Shown here: positions 1 to 7,929 of the stretch, one piece after another
Position numbering within the stretch: position 1 is the stretch's first letter
Layout of the letters: each line of letters begins with the position of its first letter
NCBI RefSeq assembly: GCF_014648435.1
Contig: NZ_BMRC01000002.1
Coordinates: forward strand, 558,001-622,000
Length of the DNA stretch: 64,000 nt
Source of the DNA: Nonomuraea spiralis
Lineage (GTDB): Bacteria; Actinomycetota; Actinomycetes; Streptosporangiales; Streptosporangiaceae
Reading direction: 5' to 3'
Program-made: the position numbers and the translations under genes
Notes under the pieces: generated by a model
Told to the model about the DNA's origin: nothing
The model's database searches: none
What the model saw: only the letters and a program-made list of their open reading frames with translations

Positions 1-675
1 CACCGGGCCGCCGTACCGAAGGGCGACGGCCTCCAGGTGGTGCCTGGCCGGCCCCGCGCCCTCGTCCTCGGGCCGGGCGGACAGCCAGGCCGCCGTGGCG
101 GCCGGCGAGGCGCCGACGGTGCCGATGGGCGTGGGCCGCACCGCGCCCGTCGCGCCCACGACCTCCAGCACGTGCTGGACCTTCTGCGGCGGCTCGCCGC
201 CCGACTCCAGCAGCCGCCTGACCCGGCCGAGCCGCGTGGTGTCCATGCCGGGCGGCAGGGGCAGGGGCGGCTCGTCCACGTGGTCGTTCACGAGCCGGAC
301 GAGGGCCGGGACGATCAGCTCGATGGCCGGCGTGTCCGGCAGGTCCGACGCCTCGGCCAGCATCGGACGCAACGCCTCCAGCCCCGCCTTGACGGCCGGG
401 AGCAGCGCGCCCGGGTCGCCCTCGCCGCGCGCGACCGCGGTGAGCAGGGCCTCCGTGGCGCTCAGCGTGGGCACCAGCGCGTAGCCGTCCGGAGCGCCCC
501 ACGCGCCGTCGCCGCGCTGCCCGGCCAGCAGGTACGCCACCCGCTCGCGGTGCCCGGCCAGATCGGGGGCGAGCGTGACCAGGCGCCCGGTCTCATAGAC
601 CGACGGCGACACCTGGCCCCACGGTTTCGCCATCAGCTCGCCCACCAGGAGGCCGGCCTGTTCGGAGAGATTCAC
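1..675 (-). CDS. Class II diterpene cyclase (labdane-type diphosphate synthase), N-terminal part, cut by the window edge
   Basis: The first 225 codons of a minus-strand gene that continues left of the window. The protein starts VNLSEQAGLLVGELMAKPWG, then shows the tyrosine-rich N-terminal segment and a QW-type motif (QRGDGAWG near residue 58) typical of bacterial class II diterpene cyclases, which protonate GGPP to make bicyclic labdane diphosphates in the cytoplasm. The catalytic DxDD motif would lie beyond the left edge, so activity cannot be judged. The GTG start overlaps the TGA of the upstream class I terpene synthase by four bases, so the two are translationally coupled. With a P450 and a divergent GGPP synthase nearby, the pair should make a cyclic labdane-derived diterpene. 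The family call rests on motifs and context; the product is inference. Confidence 0.8.
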   Translation of the reverse strand, partial: MNLSEQAGLLVGELMAKPWGQVSPSVYETGRLVTLAPDLAGHRERVAYLLAGQRGDGAWGAPDGYALVPTLSATEALLTAVARGEGDPGALLPAVKAGLEALRPMLAEASDLPDTPAIELIVPALVRLVNDHVDEPPLPLPPGMDTTRLGRVRRLLESGGEPPQKVQHVLEVVGATGAVRPTPIGTVGASPAATAAWLSARPEDEGAGPARHHLEAVALRYGGPV

Positions 676-1499
676 GTCGTCGCCCAGAAGTCGGACAGGC
701 CGTAGAAGCCGGCGCTGTAGTCGAGCTGCCATGTCAGGTACGCGGCCGGGCGCGGATGGCCGTCGCGCAGAGGTTCGATCAGCGTGCGCGCCTCGCGGGC
801 CAGCTCGGCCATCCGCCCGGTCACCTCGTCCCGGGTCAGGCCGAGGGTGAAGGCGTTGAGGTCGCCGTACGCCTTCTCCCGGTGGTGCGTGGCCAGGTCG
901 TTGAGCAGGCGCAGGTACCGCTGCACCGCCTCTCCGGCCGGGCGCAGCAGTTCCACGGCGGCGGGCGAGGTCACCTGGCCGGTCGCGATCCAGTGCGAGA
1001 CGGCGACGAAGTACGCGCCGCAACTGCCGGCGTTCGCCAGGTACTCCTCGACGGCGGGCGGCCGGCCGGCGCGGCTCCACTCCCATTCGCGGGCCATGGC
1101 CGTGAGCATGCGGCCGAGCTGGTCGTGCCAGGCGGACCCGAGGTCCGGCGTGGTGTCCAGCGTCGTCCGCAGGTCGGCGGCGAAGGCCCCGGCCGGGCCG
1201 CCGGGAGCGTCCGACAGGCAGTCGGCGACCAGCGCGGCGACCTCCTCGCGGGTGCCGGCCTCGTGGTCGATCAGCCGGTCGGCGGCGAACACCAGCAGCG
1301 AGGCCCGGTTGATCGCCCGCAGCTCCCCGGCCGTCGCCCAGGGCGAGCCGAACGCGCTGGCGAGCCCGAGCGAGGTGTAGAGCCCGGCGTCGAACGCGGC
1401 GGCCGGGAACAGCTCGCCGAAGCGCGCGGCGTGCCGGGCCAGCTCCCGGCCGCCGGTCACCGCCAGCGCGCAGGCGCGGCCGGTGTCGAAGGCGTTCAC
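672..1499 (-). CDS. Class I terpene synthase (bacterial diterpene synthase type)
   Basis: A 275-residue all-helical class I terpene synthase that ionises a prenyl diphosphate with three Mg2+. The aspartate-rich motif is a DxxxD variant (ADRLID, D74 and D78). The second metal site is a clean NDLATHHRE (N200, T204, E208) followed by K209 and a YGDLNAF segment. The length is short, as for bacterial single-domain cyclases. The GTG start was chosen because it overlaps the stop of the upstream P450 by four bases. It is coupled downstream to the class II cyclase, so its likely substrate is the labdane diphosphate made by that enzyme rather than GGPP. It could instead act alone on GGPP. The skeleton cannot be read from sequence. 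Confidence 0.85.
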   Translation of the reverse strand: MNAFDTGRACALAVTGGRELARHAARFGELFPAAAFDAGLYTSLGLASAFGSPWATAGELRAINRASLLVFAADRLIDHEAGTREEVAALVADCLSDAPGGPAGAFAADLRTTLDTTPDLGSAWHDQLGRMLTAMAREWEWSRAGRPPAVEEYLANAGSCGAYFVAVSHWIATGQVTSPAAVELLRPAGEAVQRYLRLLNDLATHHREKAYGDLNAFTLGLTRDEVTGRMAELAREARTLIEPLRDGHPRPAAYLTWQLDYSAGFYGLSDFWATT

Positions 1500-2830
1500 C
1501 GCCGTGCCTCCAGCGTCATGGTCAGGCCGCGCGGCGGGCGCAGCGAGGCGGCCAGGCGCGGTACGGGCGGCTGGTCGAGATGCACGTGGGGCCGGTACCT
1601 GCGCAGGATGCCGGCGATGAGCAGCGGCGCCTCCATCGCGAACAGGTGTTGTCCGAGGCACACGTGCGGCCCGGCGGCGAAGGGCCAGTAGGCGTAGCGG
1701 TGGCGCCGCGCGTCGCCGCCCGGCGCGAAACGTTCGGGGTCGAACGTGGTGGGGCGGTCCCAGAACTCGGCCAGCCGGTGCGTCAGGTACGGGCTGAGGA
1801 TCACCGTGGAACCCGCCTCGACGGTGACCCCGCCGATCACGTCGGTCGCGATCGCCGTACGGGGCAGGATCCAGCCCGAGGGGTAGAGCCGCATCAGCTC
1901 GCTGACGAACATCTTCAGGTACGGCATGCGCGGCAGGTGGTCGATGCCGACGGGGTCGTCCCCGACCACGCGGTCCACCTCGTCGTACACCTTGGCGGCG
2001 ATCTCCGGGTGGGCCTGGAGCACCGGCCAGACCCAGGACAGCGCGGTGGTCGAGGTCTCGGTCGAGGCGCCGTGCATGGCGACGAGGTCGTCCCTGATCA
2101 GGCGGTCCCCGTCGGCGCCGCCGTCCTGCGTCCGGGCTCTGACCAGGCGCGAGACGACGTCGTCGCCTTCCTGCTCCTGCCCGCGGGCCTCGGCGATACG
2201 GGGGTAGACGACCTCGTCGATGGCTTTGATCGCCCGCCTGAACGCCCGGTCGCCCGGCATCGGGACCTGCTCCGGCACGAACGGCAACACCACGCGCAGC
2301 GCCTTGGCGGTGACGGCGACGTCGTAGGCGGGCACCAGCCGGTTGATGTCCTCCACCGAGATCTTCGCCCCGAAGAACAGCCGCACGATCACCGGGTGCA
2401 CGATGGCCGACATGCCCTTGGCCACGTCGAACGGCTGCCCGGGGACGATGGTCGTGTCGATCAGCTCGTCCATGATCCGCGCCATGTTCTCGGCCATGGC
2501 GTTGACGTGCCGGGCGGTGAACAGCGGCTGGAGGATGCGGCGGCTCTCGGCCCAGTTCTCGCCGTCGGACAGGATGCCCTCGCCGAGCAGCGGCGCCAGC
2601 GGGTCCCAGAACATGCCTTCGCGCAGGTAGTTGGCCTGGTTGCCGGTGAGCACCTGCTCGACGTGGTCGGGGTGGGTGACGAGGTAGGGGCGGAAGGGGC
2701 CCATGTTCAGGCGTACGACCCGGCCGGCGGCCTCGGCTCCGGCCGCTTCGAGCGCGTGGACCGGAACCCGGTGTCTGGTGAGTCTGGTGAGGAAAGGGAC
2801 AGTCCTGGTGGCAGTGGCAATATCCGCCAC
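1496..2830 (-). CDS. Cytochrome P450 of the diterpene cluster
   Basis: A 444-residue soluble P450. The heme-binding loop is FAAGPHVCLG with the cysteine ligand near residue 391. The K-helix ExxR is ELMR, and the I-helix reads HGASTETSTTAL, so the usual AGxxT region is modified but keeps a Glu-Thr pair. It leads a minus-strand operon with the class I and class II terpene cyclases (GTGA couplings) and faces the GGPP synthase gene across a 122-bp divergent promoter region. This strongly suggests that it oxidises the diterpene skeleton. Redox partners are not encoded nearby. The oxidation site is unknown. Confidence 0.9.
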   Translation of the reverse strand: MADIATATRTVPFLTRLTRHRVPVHALEAAGAEAAGRVVRLNMGPFRPYLVTHPDHVEQVLTGNQANYLREGMFWDPLAPLLGEGILSDGENWAESRRILQPLFTARHVNAMAENMARIMDELIDTTIVPGQPFDVAKGMSAIVHPVIVRLFFGAKISVEDINRLVPAYDVAVTAKALRVVLPFVPEQVPMPGDRAFRRAIKAIDEVVYPRIAEARGQEQEGDDVVSRLVRARTQDGGADGDRLIRDDLVAMHGASTETSTTALSWVWPVLQAHPEIAAKVYDEVDRVVGDDPVGIDHLPRMPYLKMFVSELMRLYPSGWILPRTAIATDVIGGVTVEAGSTVILSPYLTHRLAEFWDRPTTFDPERFAPGGDARRHRYAYWPFAAGPHVCLGQHLFAMEAPLLIAGILRRYRPHVHLDQPPVPRLAASLRPPRGLTMTLEARR

Positions 2831-2905
2831 GAGTGTGTCTCCCTTGCGCCCGTCTTACATAACGGACATTTGATGACGAATGTAAAACCTAGGCTGGAGT
2901 ATCAC

Positions 2906-2956
2906 ATGACCGTGCATGTAGATTCAAGATCGAACATTGGCAGGAGCACCACGTGA
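2906..2956 (+). CDS. Possible 16-residue leader ORF overlapping the GGPP synthase start
   Basis: ATG at 2906 follows a GGAG Shine-Dalgarno (2896-2899) and encodes MTVHVDSRSNIGRSTT. Its TGA (2954-2956) overlaps the GTG start (2953) of the GGPP synthase in a GTGA arrangement. It could be a translated leader that couples ribosome loading to the isoprenoid gene. Nothing in the peptide suggests attenuation by a specific amino acid, although Ser, Thr and Arg make up about half of it. It may equally be a chance ORF. Confidence 0.4.
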   Translation: MTVHVDSRSNIGRSTT

Positions 2957-3975
2957 ACCTCAGCCGCCCCGGCGCCTGGCTGTCGGACGCCGACATGATC
3001 GCCCGCTGTCGTCGCCTGGTGGAGCCCGCCATGCGCGCCGCGGTCGCGGGTCTGCATCCCTGGGGAGCCGCCATGGTCTCCTACAGCCTGGGCTGGTCGG
3101 ACGCCACCGGACGGCCGTACGAGGGGGCCGGCGGCAAGAGCGTGCGCCCGGCCCTCGCCATCCTCAGCGCCGAGGCCGTCGGCGGCACCGCCGAACAGGC
3201 GCTGCCGGGAGCCGTCGCGGTCGAGCTCGTGCACGCCTTCTCGCTCGTGCACGACGACATCATCGACCAGGACGAGCTGCGCAGGCACCGGGACGCCCTG
3301 TGGAAGGCGTACGGGGTGGGGCCCGCCCTGCTGGCCGGGGACGCGCTGCTGGCCCTGGCCGTCGCCCGGCTCGCCGACCGCCCCGAGGCGATGCGCTACT
3401 TGTCGGCGGCCCTCGTCGAGCTGGTCCAGGGCCAGACCGCCGACATGGCCTTCGAGAGCAGGCCGTGGAGCGGGCCCGGCGAGGTGAGCGTGGCCGAGTA
3501 CACGCAGATGGCGGCGGGCAAGACCGGGGCCCTGCTGGGGGCGGCCGCGGCGGCGGGGGTCGCGCTCGGCGGCCGGCCCGACCTCTCCGAGCGCATGTGG
3601 CGCATGGGGGTGGAGCTCGGCGTGGCCTTCCAGATCGCCGACGACGTGCTCGGGATCTGGGGGGATCCGCAGGTCACCGGGAAACCCGTGCACGGGGACC
3701 TGCGGCTGCGGAAGAAGACCGTACCGGTGCTGGCCGCGCTGGGATCGGGCGAGCCCGCCTCACGCCGCCTGGCCGACGCGCTGGCCTCGGGCGAGACCGA
3801 CGACGCGGCCCTGACCCTGGCCGCCTGCCTGATCGAGGAGGCGGGCGGCCGGACGATCGCGGACCGCCTGGCCGCCCGGCACCTGGGGGCGGCGCTGGAC
3901 GTACTGGACGAATGCCTGCCCGGCGCCGTCGCGCTCAGGGAACTGTGCGTCTCGCTGGCCGGCCGCGCCCGCTGA
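2953..3975 (+). CDS. Geranylgeranyl diphosphate synthase (polyprenyl synthetase family)
   Basis: A 340-residue trans-isoprenyl diphosphate synthase that condenses IPP with allylic diphosphates. The first aspartate-rich motif is DDIID (101-105), with HDD just before the DIID. The second is ADDVLGIWGD (about 229-237). GKSVRP near residue 61 is the usual IPP-binding segment. The GTG start has CAGGAG at 2941-2946 upstream. It is transcribed away from the P450/terpene cyclase operon and is the obvious GGPP supplier. Chain length is inferred from the context of a class II diterpene cyclase; the residues before the first motif are not decisive. Confidence 0.85.
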   Translation: MNLSRPGAWLSDADMIARCRRLVEPAMRAAVAGLHPWGAAMVSYSLGWSDATGRPYEGAGGKSVRPALAILSAEAVGGTAEQALPGAVAVELVHAFSLVHDDIIDQDELRRHRDALWKAYGVGPALLAGDALLALAVARLADRPEAMRYLSAALVELVQGQTADMAFESRPWSGPGEVSVAEYTQMAAGKTGALLGAAAAAGVALGGRPDLSERMWRMGVELGVAFQIADDVLGIWGDPQVTGKPVHGDLRLRKKTVPVLAALGSGEPASRRLADALASGETDDAALTLAACLIEEAGGRTIADRLAARHLGAALDVLDECLPGAVALRELCVSLAGRAR

Positions 3976-4027
3976 CCCCGCTGGTTCCGCTGCCCGTGCG
4001 GGGCCGGGCGCGGGGCCGGGCGCCGGT

Positions 4028-4058
4028 CGTTCAGGGGCGGGCGGCGTTCAGGGGCGGG
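4028..4058. repeat. 14-bp direct repeat with 17-bp period spanning the aldo/keto reductase stop
   Basis: CGTTCAGGGGCGGG occurs at 4028-4041 and again at 4045-4058. The second copy contains the last codons and TGA of the minus-strand gene, so the 3' end of the gene is duplicated just downstream. The same pattern is seen at two other genes in this window. Confidence 0.7.
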
Positions 4059-4977
4059 AGGCCGCGTCGAGCAGCGCCAGCTCCTCCTCGCCCAGCACCA
4101 GCTCCGCCGCCGCCAGCAGCGGCTTGAGCTGGTGCGGGTCGCGCGCGCTGGCCAGCGGCGCGGTGACCGTGGGCTGGGCGGCCAGCCAGGCCAGTGCCAC
4201 CGAGGCCGGTTCCGTGCCGCGCTCGGCCGCCACCTTCAGCAGCCCTTCGAGCGCCCTGCGCCCGTGCTCGGTCTCCAGGTACTGGGCCGCCCCTCCCGCG
4301 CGCGGGCTGTCGACCGTGACGCCCGGCTGGTACTTGCCGGTCAGGAACCCGCGGGCCAGCCCGAAGTACGGCGTGCTCGACAACCCCTCCGCCGCCACGA
4401 CGTCCCGCAGCTCACCCTCGTACGCCCGATCGACCAGGTTGTACGGCTGCTGCAACGCCACGTACGGGGCCAACCCCTCCTCCCGGGAGAGCCGCAGAGC
4501 CTCGGCCAGCCGGGCCGCGCCGTAGTTGGACGCGCCGACGTGGCGCACCTTGCCCTCCTTGACCAGCGCGTCGAAGGCGGCCAGCGACTCCACCAGCGGC
4601 GTGTCGTGGTCGTCCACGTGCGCCCAGTACAGGTCGATGTAGTCGGTGCGCAGCCGGCGCAGTGAGTCTTCGACGGCCGTGCGGATCGTGGCCGGGGCCA
4701 GCCCTTCGAGCCCCTCCAGCATCCCGACCTTGGTGGACAGCACCAGGGAGTCCCGGTTGCCGCGGTCGGCCATCCACTCGCCGATGATCAGCTCGGAGGT
4801 GGACTCGCCGGTCACCCAGTGGGGGTAGACGTCGGCGGTGTCGATGAAGTTGCCGCCGCCCTCGACGTAGGCGTCGAGGACCGCGAACGAGGCCTCCTTG
4901 TCGGCGGTCCAGCCGAAGACGTTGGTGCCGAGCGATATCGGGAACACGGACAGGTCCGTGGTGCCTATTGATCTCAT
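4048..4977 (-). CDS. Aldo/keto reductase
   Basis: A 309-residue TIM-barrel NADPH-dependent oxidoreductase. The catalytic tetrad is visible: Asp and Tyr in DTADVY, Lys in LSTKVG, and His in LYWAHVDD. The ATG at 4977 gives the standard start (MRSIGTTDLSVFPISLG); the frame remains open upstream only through GC-rich DNA. It converges with the GGPP synthase gene. The next gene on the same strand (MFS) ends 171 bp upstream across a GC-rich repeat, so it is probably a separate unit. A role in diterpene tailoring is possible but unsupported. The substrate is unknown. Confidence 0.85.
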   Translation of the reverse strand: MRSIGTTDLSVFPISLGTNVFGWTADKEASFAVLDAYVEGGGNFIDTADVYPHWVTGESTSELIIGEWMADRGNRDSLVLSTKVGMLEGLEGLAPATIRTAVEDSLRRLRTDYIDLYWAHVDDHDTPLVESLAAFDALVKEGKVRHVGASNYGAARLAEALRLSREEGLAPYVALQQPYNLVDRAYEGELRDVVAAEGLSSTPYFGLARGFLTGKYQPGVTVDSPRAGGAAQYLETEHGRRALEGLLKVAAERGTEPASVALAWLAAQPTVTAPLASARDPHQLKPLLAAAELVLGEEELALLDAASRP

Positions 4978-5040
4978 GCGGCCATTATCCGTGCCTCCCC
5001 CGAAGAGGCGCGGACGGCGCCCCGGCGAACGCGCAGGCCA

Positions 5041-5088
5041 CCGGCCCCGCGCCCACCCGGCCCCGCGCCCACCCGGCCCCGCCCTGCC
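5041..5088. repeat. 16-bp tandem repeat, about 2.6 copies
   Basis: The unit CCGGCCCCGCGCCCAC starts at 5041, 5057 and 5073 (the last copy is partial). It lies in the 171-bp gap between the MFS gene and the aldo/keto reductase. It is extremely GC-rich and followed by GGCGG runs. No function is evident. Confidence 0.7.
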
Positions 5089-5148
5089 CGGCACCGGCGC
5101 CTGCCCAGCCCCGGCGGCGGTCCGGCGGCGGGCGGCGGGCGGCGGCGG

Positions 5149-6654
5149 TCAGTGCTCGACGGCCCTCAGGTCGAGGTCGCGCGGGGTGAGCAGCCAGACC
5201 GCCACCGCGCCGACCAGGATCAGCGCCGCCCCCGCCCCCGAGGTCAGCGCCAGCGAGTCGGTGAAGGCCGCCCTGGCCATTTCCACCAGCCGCGCCCCCT
5301 GCGCCCCCAGCTCGCCGGCCACGTCGAGGGCCCCGCCCAGCGACTCGCGCGCCGCCTGCGCGCCCGGCCCCGCGTAGTCCAGCCCGCCCCGGTAGACCGC
5401 GGCCGCCACGCTGCCCAGCACGGCCACGCCGAGCGCCGCGCCCACCTCGTAGCTGGTCTCCTCGATGGCTGCCGCGCTCCCGGACTTCTCCGGCGGAGAA
5501 CCTGCCATGATCACGGCCGAGGCGATGGCCAGCGCGCCGTTGCCCGCGCCGATCAGCGCCAGCGCGCCCGCGACCGGCCAGTAGCCCAGCGGCTGCGGCG
5601 CCAGCCACAACACCAGGAACCCCAGGCCCGTCACCACGAGCCCGCCCGCCAGCACCACCCGGGCCCCGATGCGCTCGGCCAGTACGGGCGCGAGCGGCGA
5701 GGCGACGAGCGCGGCCAGCGCGGCGGGCAGCAGCCGCACCCCCGTCTCCAGCGGCGCGTACCCCTGGACGAGCTGCATCCACTGCGCGAGCAGCAGCAGC
5801 ACGGCCGCCATCGCGATCGACGTGCTCAGCGCCGTCACCACACCCGCCGAGAACGGCGGGCTGCGGAACAGCTTGATCTCCAGCAGCGGATCGGGCCGCC
5901 GCGCGCACCGCACCACGAACCAGCTCAGCGCGACCACCGCGACCACGGCGGCGGCCAGCGCGGCGGGCGAGGTCAGGCCGTCCTTGCCGAACGTCTTGAC
6001 CGCGTAGAGCAGCGCCGTCATGCCCGCCATCGACAACACGGTCCCCAGCGCGTCCCAGCGGCCCGGCTTGGGGTTGCGCGACTCCGGCAGCAGGAACAGC
6101 CCGGCGGCGACGGCCGCCACCATGACGGGCACGTTCACCAGGAACGCCGACTGCCAGGGGAAGTGCTCCAGTAGGAATCCGGCCAGGATCGGGCCGAGCG
6201 CTGCGCCCATCGCCGCCATCGCCGACCAGACGCCGAGCGCCCTGGCCCGCTCGCCCGGATCGGTGAACAGGTTCCGGATCATGGACAGCGTGGACGGCAT
6301 GATCATCGCCCCGCCCACCCCCAGCAATGCCCGTACGGCGATCACGTCGGCCGCCGAGTCGGCCAGCAACACCGCCGTCGAGGCCAGCCCGAACACGCCG
6401 AACCCGGTCAGCAGCATGCGCTTGCGCCCCCACCGGTCGCCCAGCGCGCTCGCCGTCACCAGCAGCCCGGACAACACCAGCGAGTACGCGTCCACCATCC
6501 ACAGCAGCTCGACCGAGGTCGGCCGCAGGTCCTCGGAGATCGCGGGCAGGGCGACGTTGAGCACGGTCATGTCCATGACCACGAGCAGCACGCTGGCCGA
6601 CAACACGGCCAGGCCCGCCCACCGCCTGCGCGCGGAGACGCCGGTGACCGCCAT
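5149..6654 (-). CDS. MFS drug efflux transporter, DHA2/EmrB-QacA type
   Basis: A 501-residue integral membrane protein with about 14 hydrophobic segments. It carries the DHA2 signatures: the first helix ends in VVMDMTVLNVALPAI, followed by the loop motif GDRWGRKRM. Proton-coupled export of a drug or other hydrophobic compound is expected. The ATG start overlaps the TGA of the upstream TetR gene by four bases, so regulator and pump form one operon. The substrate cannot be deduced; self-resistance for the neighbouring diterpene is only a possibility. Confidence 0.88.
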   Translation of the reverse strand: MAVTGVSARRRWAGLAVLSASVLLVVMDMTVLNVALPAISEDLRPTSVELLWMVDAYSLVLSGLLVTASALGDRWGRKRMLLTGFGVFGLASTAVLLADSAADVIAVRALLGVGGAMIMPSTLSMIRNLFTDPGERARALGVWSAMAAMGAALGPILAGFLLEHFPWQSAFLVNVPVMVAAVAAGLFLLPESRNPKPGRWDALGTVLSMAGMTALLYAVKTFGKDGLTSPAALAAAVVAVVALSWFVVRCARRPDPLLEIKLFRSPPFSAGVVTALSTSIAMAAVLLLLAQWMQLVQGYAPLETGVRLLPAALAALVASPLAPVLAERIGARVVLAGGLVVTGLGFLVLWLAPQPLGYWPVAGALALIGAGNGALAIASAVIMAGSPPEKSGSAAAIEETSYEVGAALGVAVLGSVAAAVYRGGLDYAGPGAQAARESLGGALDVAGELGAQGARLVEMARAAFTDSLALTSGAGAALILVGAVAVWLLTPRDLDLRAVEH

Positions 6655-7262
6655 CACGACCGCCCCCCGCCCTCGACACCGGCCCCGGCCCCGGTGCTGA
6701 CACCGGTCCCGGTCCCGGTCAGGAACGTCTCGCGCAGCAGCCGGGGCACCTCGCGGCGGGCGACGTCGCCGCGTCGCAGGCTCTCCCTGACGGCCACGAG
6801 CAGGCCGTAGACCGTGTTGTTGATCCAGCGCGCGGGCAGGTCGGCGCGCAGCAGGCCGGCCCGCTGGGCGGCGGCGTACAGCGCGATCTCGTGCTCCTCC
6901 AGCTCGTCCGAACGCCGCAGCAGCTCCGGGTGAACGGCCATCGCGTAGTCGGTGAGGCCGAAGCCGTACTCGTCGGCCACGTCGACCAGCCCGTCCAGCA
7001 GGGTGTCGAGGGCCCGTCCGATCACGCGCGGGTCGGCCGAGGCGGCGGCGGCCGTCACGCCCGCGCGCACCTGGACCTGGTGCCACTGGTCGTGCGCGCG
7101 GTGGCCGAGCGCCGTCATCAGCTCCTCGCGGCTGCTGAACTGCCGGTGGAGCGTGGCCCTGCTGATCCCCACCGCCTCGGCGAGCTGGGCCATGGAGGCG
7201 GCCGGATGCTCGTTGAGGTGCTGGATCGCCGCGGTCATGATCTGCTCCCGGCTCACCGTCAT
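6654..7262 (-). CDS. TetR-family regulator of the adjacent MFS pump
   Basis: A 202-residue TetR-type repressor. The N-terminal helix-turn-helix is clear (MAQLAEAVGISRATLHRQFSS), followed by a ligand-binding domain that matches no specific subfamily I know. The tail is rich in Gly, Thr and Ser. The start at 7262 has GGAG seven bases upstream; an alternative start at 7289 lacks a good ribosome site. It is coupled to the pump (ATGA) and is probably autoregulatory through the inverted repeat at its start. Confidence 0.85.
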   Translation of the reverse strand: MTVSREQIMTAAIQHLNEHPAASMAQLAEAVGISRATLHRQFSSREELMTALGHRAHDQWHQVQVRAGVTAAAASADPRVIGRALDTLLDGLVDVADEYGFGLTDYAMAVHPELLRRSDELEEHEIALYAAAQRAGLLRADLPARWINNTVYGLLVAVRESLRRGDVARREVPRLLRETFLTGTGTGVSTGAGAGVEGGGRS

Positions 7263-7299
7263 GAGACAACTCCGTCTATTCTGCGACATTTACGTCTCA
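7262..7299. promoter_or_regulatory. Candidate TetR operator
   Basis: A perfect 6-bp inverted repeat, TGAGAC (7262-7267) and GTCTCA (7294-7299), flanks the TetR start. Inside it is the imperfect palindrome GACATTTACGTC (7285-7296). This fits autorepression of the TetR-MFS operon. There is no experimental support. Confidence 0.45.
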
Positions 7300-7383
7300 A
7301 ATGTTACACCCCGGCCCGAGGGCAGTACGCTCTGGCCCGCATGGGATGGCGACGAAGCCGCAGGTGGCGCTAGGGTGCGAGCT

Positions 7384-7929
7384 GTGTCGATCGGTGACGC
7401 GCGCACGCGCATCCTGGACGCGGCCGAGGAGCTGTTCGCGGGCAGTGGCTACGAGGCCACGCCGACCGCGGTGATCGCCAGGCTCGCGCAGGTCCCCAAG
7501 GGGCTGATCTTCCACTACTTCCCGCGGAAGATCGACGTACTGGTCGCTCTGGTCGACGAACGCACCCTGGTCGAGGAGGGGCGCGAGGTCGACGCCGTGC
7601 CCGGCGACCCGGCGGGCACCCTCGCCCGGCTGGCGCGCGGGCTGCCGCTGCGGGCCTCACCGGCGATGCGCCGCATCCTGTTCCGCGAGGCCGACACGCA
7701 CGGCTCGGTCAAGGAACGGCTCGGCAGGCTCAACGGCGAGCTGATCAGGCGGGCCAGGTTCGCGCTGGAACTGGCGCTGCCCGGCGCCCGCGGCGACGCC
7801 GCCCGGCTGGAGGTGGCCGCGGCCACGTTCGCCGCCGTGCTGCTCTACCAGGAGAACCTCTGCCAGCTAACCGGTCACCAGATCGACCCCGACGCCGTCG
7901 CAGAACTCATCGCCCACGCCCTCGGCTAG
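7384..7929 (+). CDS. TetR-family transcriptional regulator
   Basis: A 181-residue TetR protein with the helix-turn-helix ATPTAVIARLAQVPKGLIFHYF at about residues 24-45 and a C-terminal effector domain. The GTG at 7384 is preceded by AGGG about eight bases upstream; a GTG at 7375 is also possible. The last 63 bases overlap the 3' end of the convergent acyltransferase gene, so both C-termini are encoded on opposite strands of the same DNA. The target is unknown. It is transcribed away from the other TetR gene. Confidence 0.8.
   Translation: MSIGDARTRILDAAEELFAGSGYEATPTAVIARLAQVPKGLIFHYFPRKIDVLVALVDERTLVEEGREVDAVPGDPAGTLARLARGLPLRASPAMRRILFREADTHGSVKERLGRLNGELIRRARFALELALPGARGDAARLEVAAATFAAVLLYQENLCQLTGHQIDPDAVAELIAHALG

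Noticed and set aside
1580-2956. A long plus-strand frame over the P450
   Set aside because: It is the antisense shadow of the P450; its composition is Arg/Gly/His-rich and it has no family motifs. Only its last 17 codons (2906-2956) are of interest.
5149-7269. A 706-residue open frame that joins the TetR region to the MFS pump
   Set aside because: The first about 200 residues are an out-of-frame shadow of the TetR gene; the real pump starts at 6654 with an ATGA overlap.
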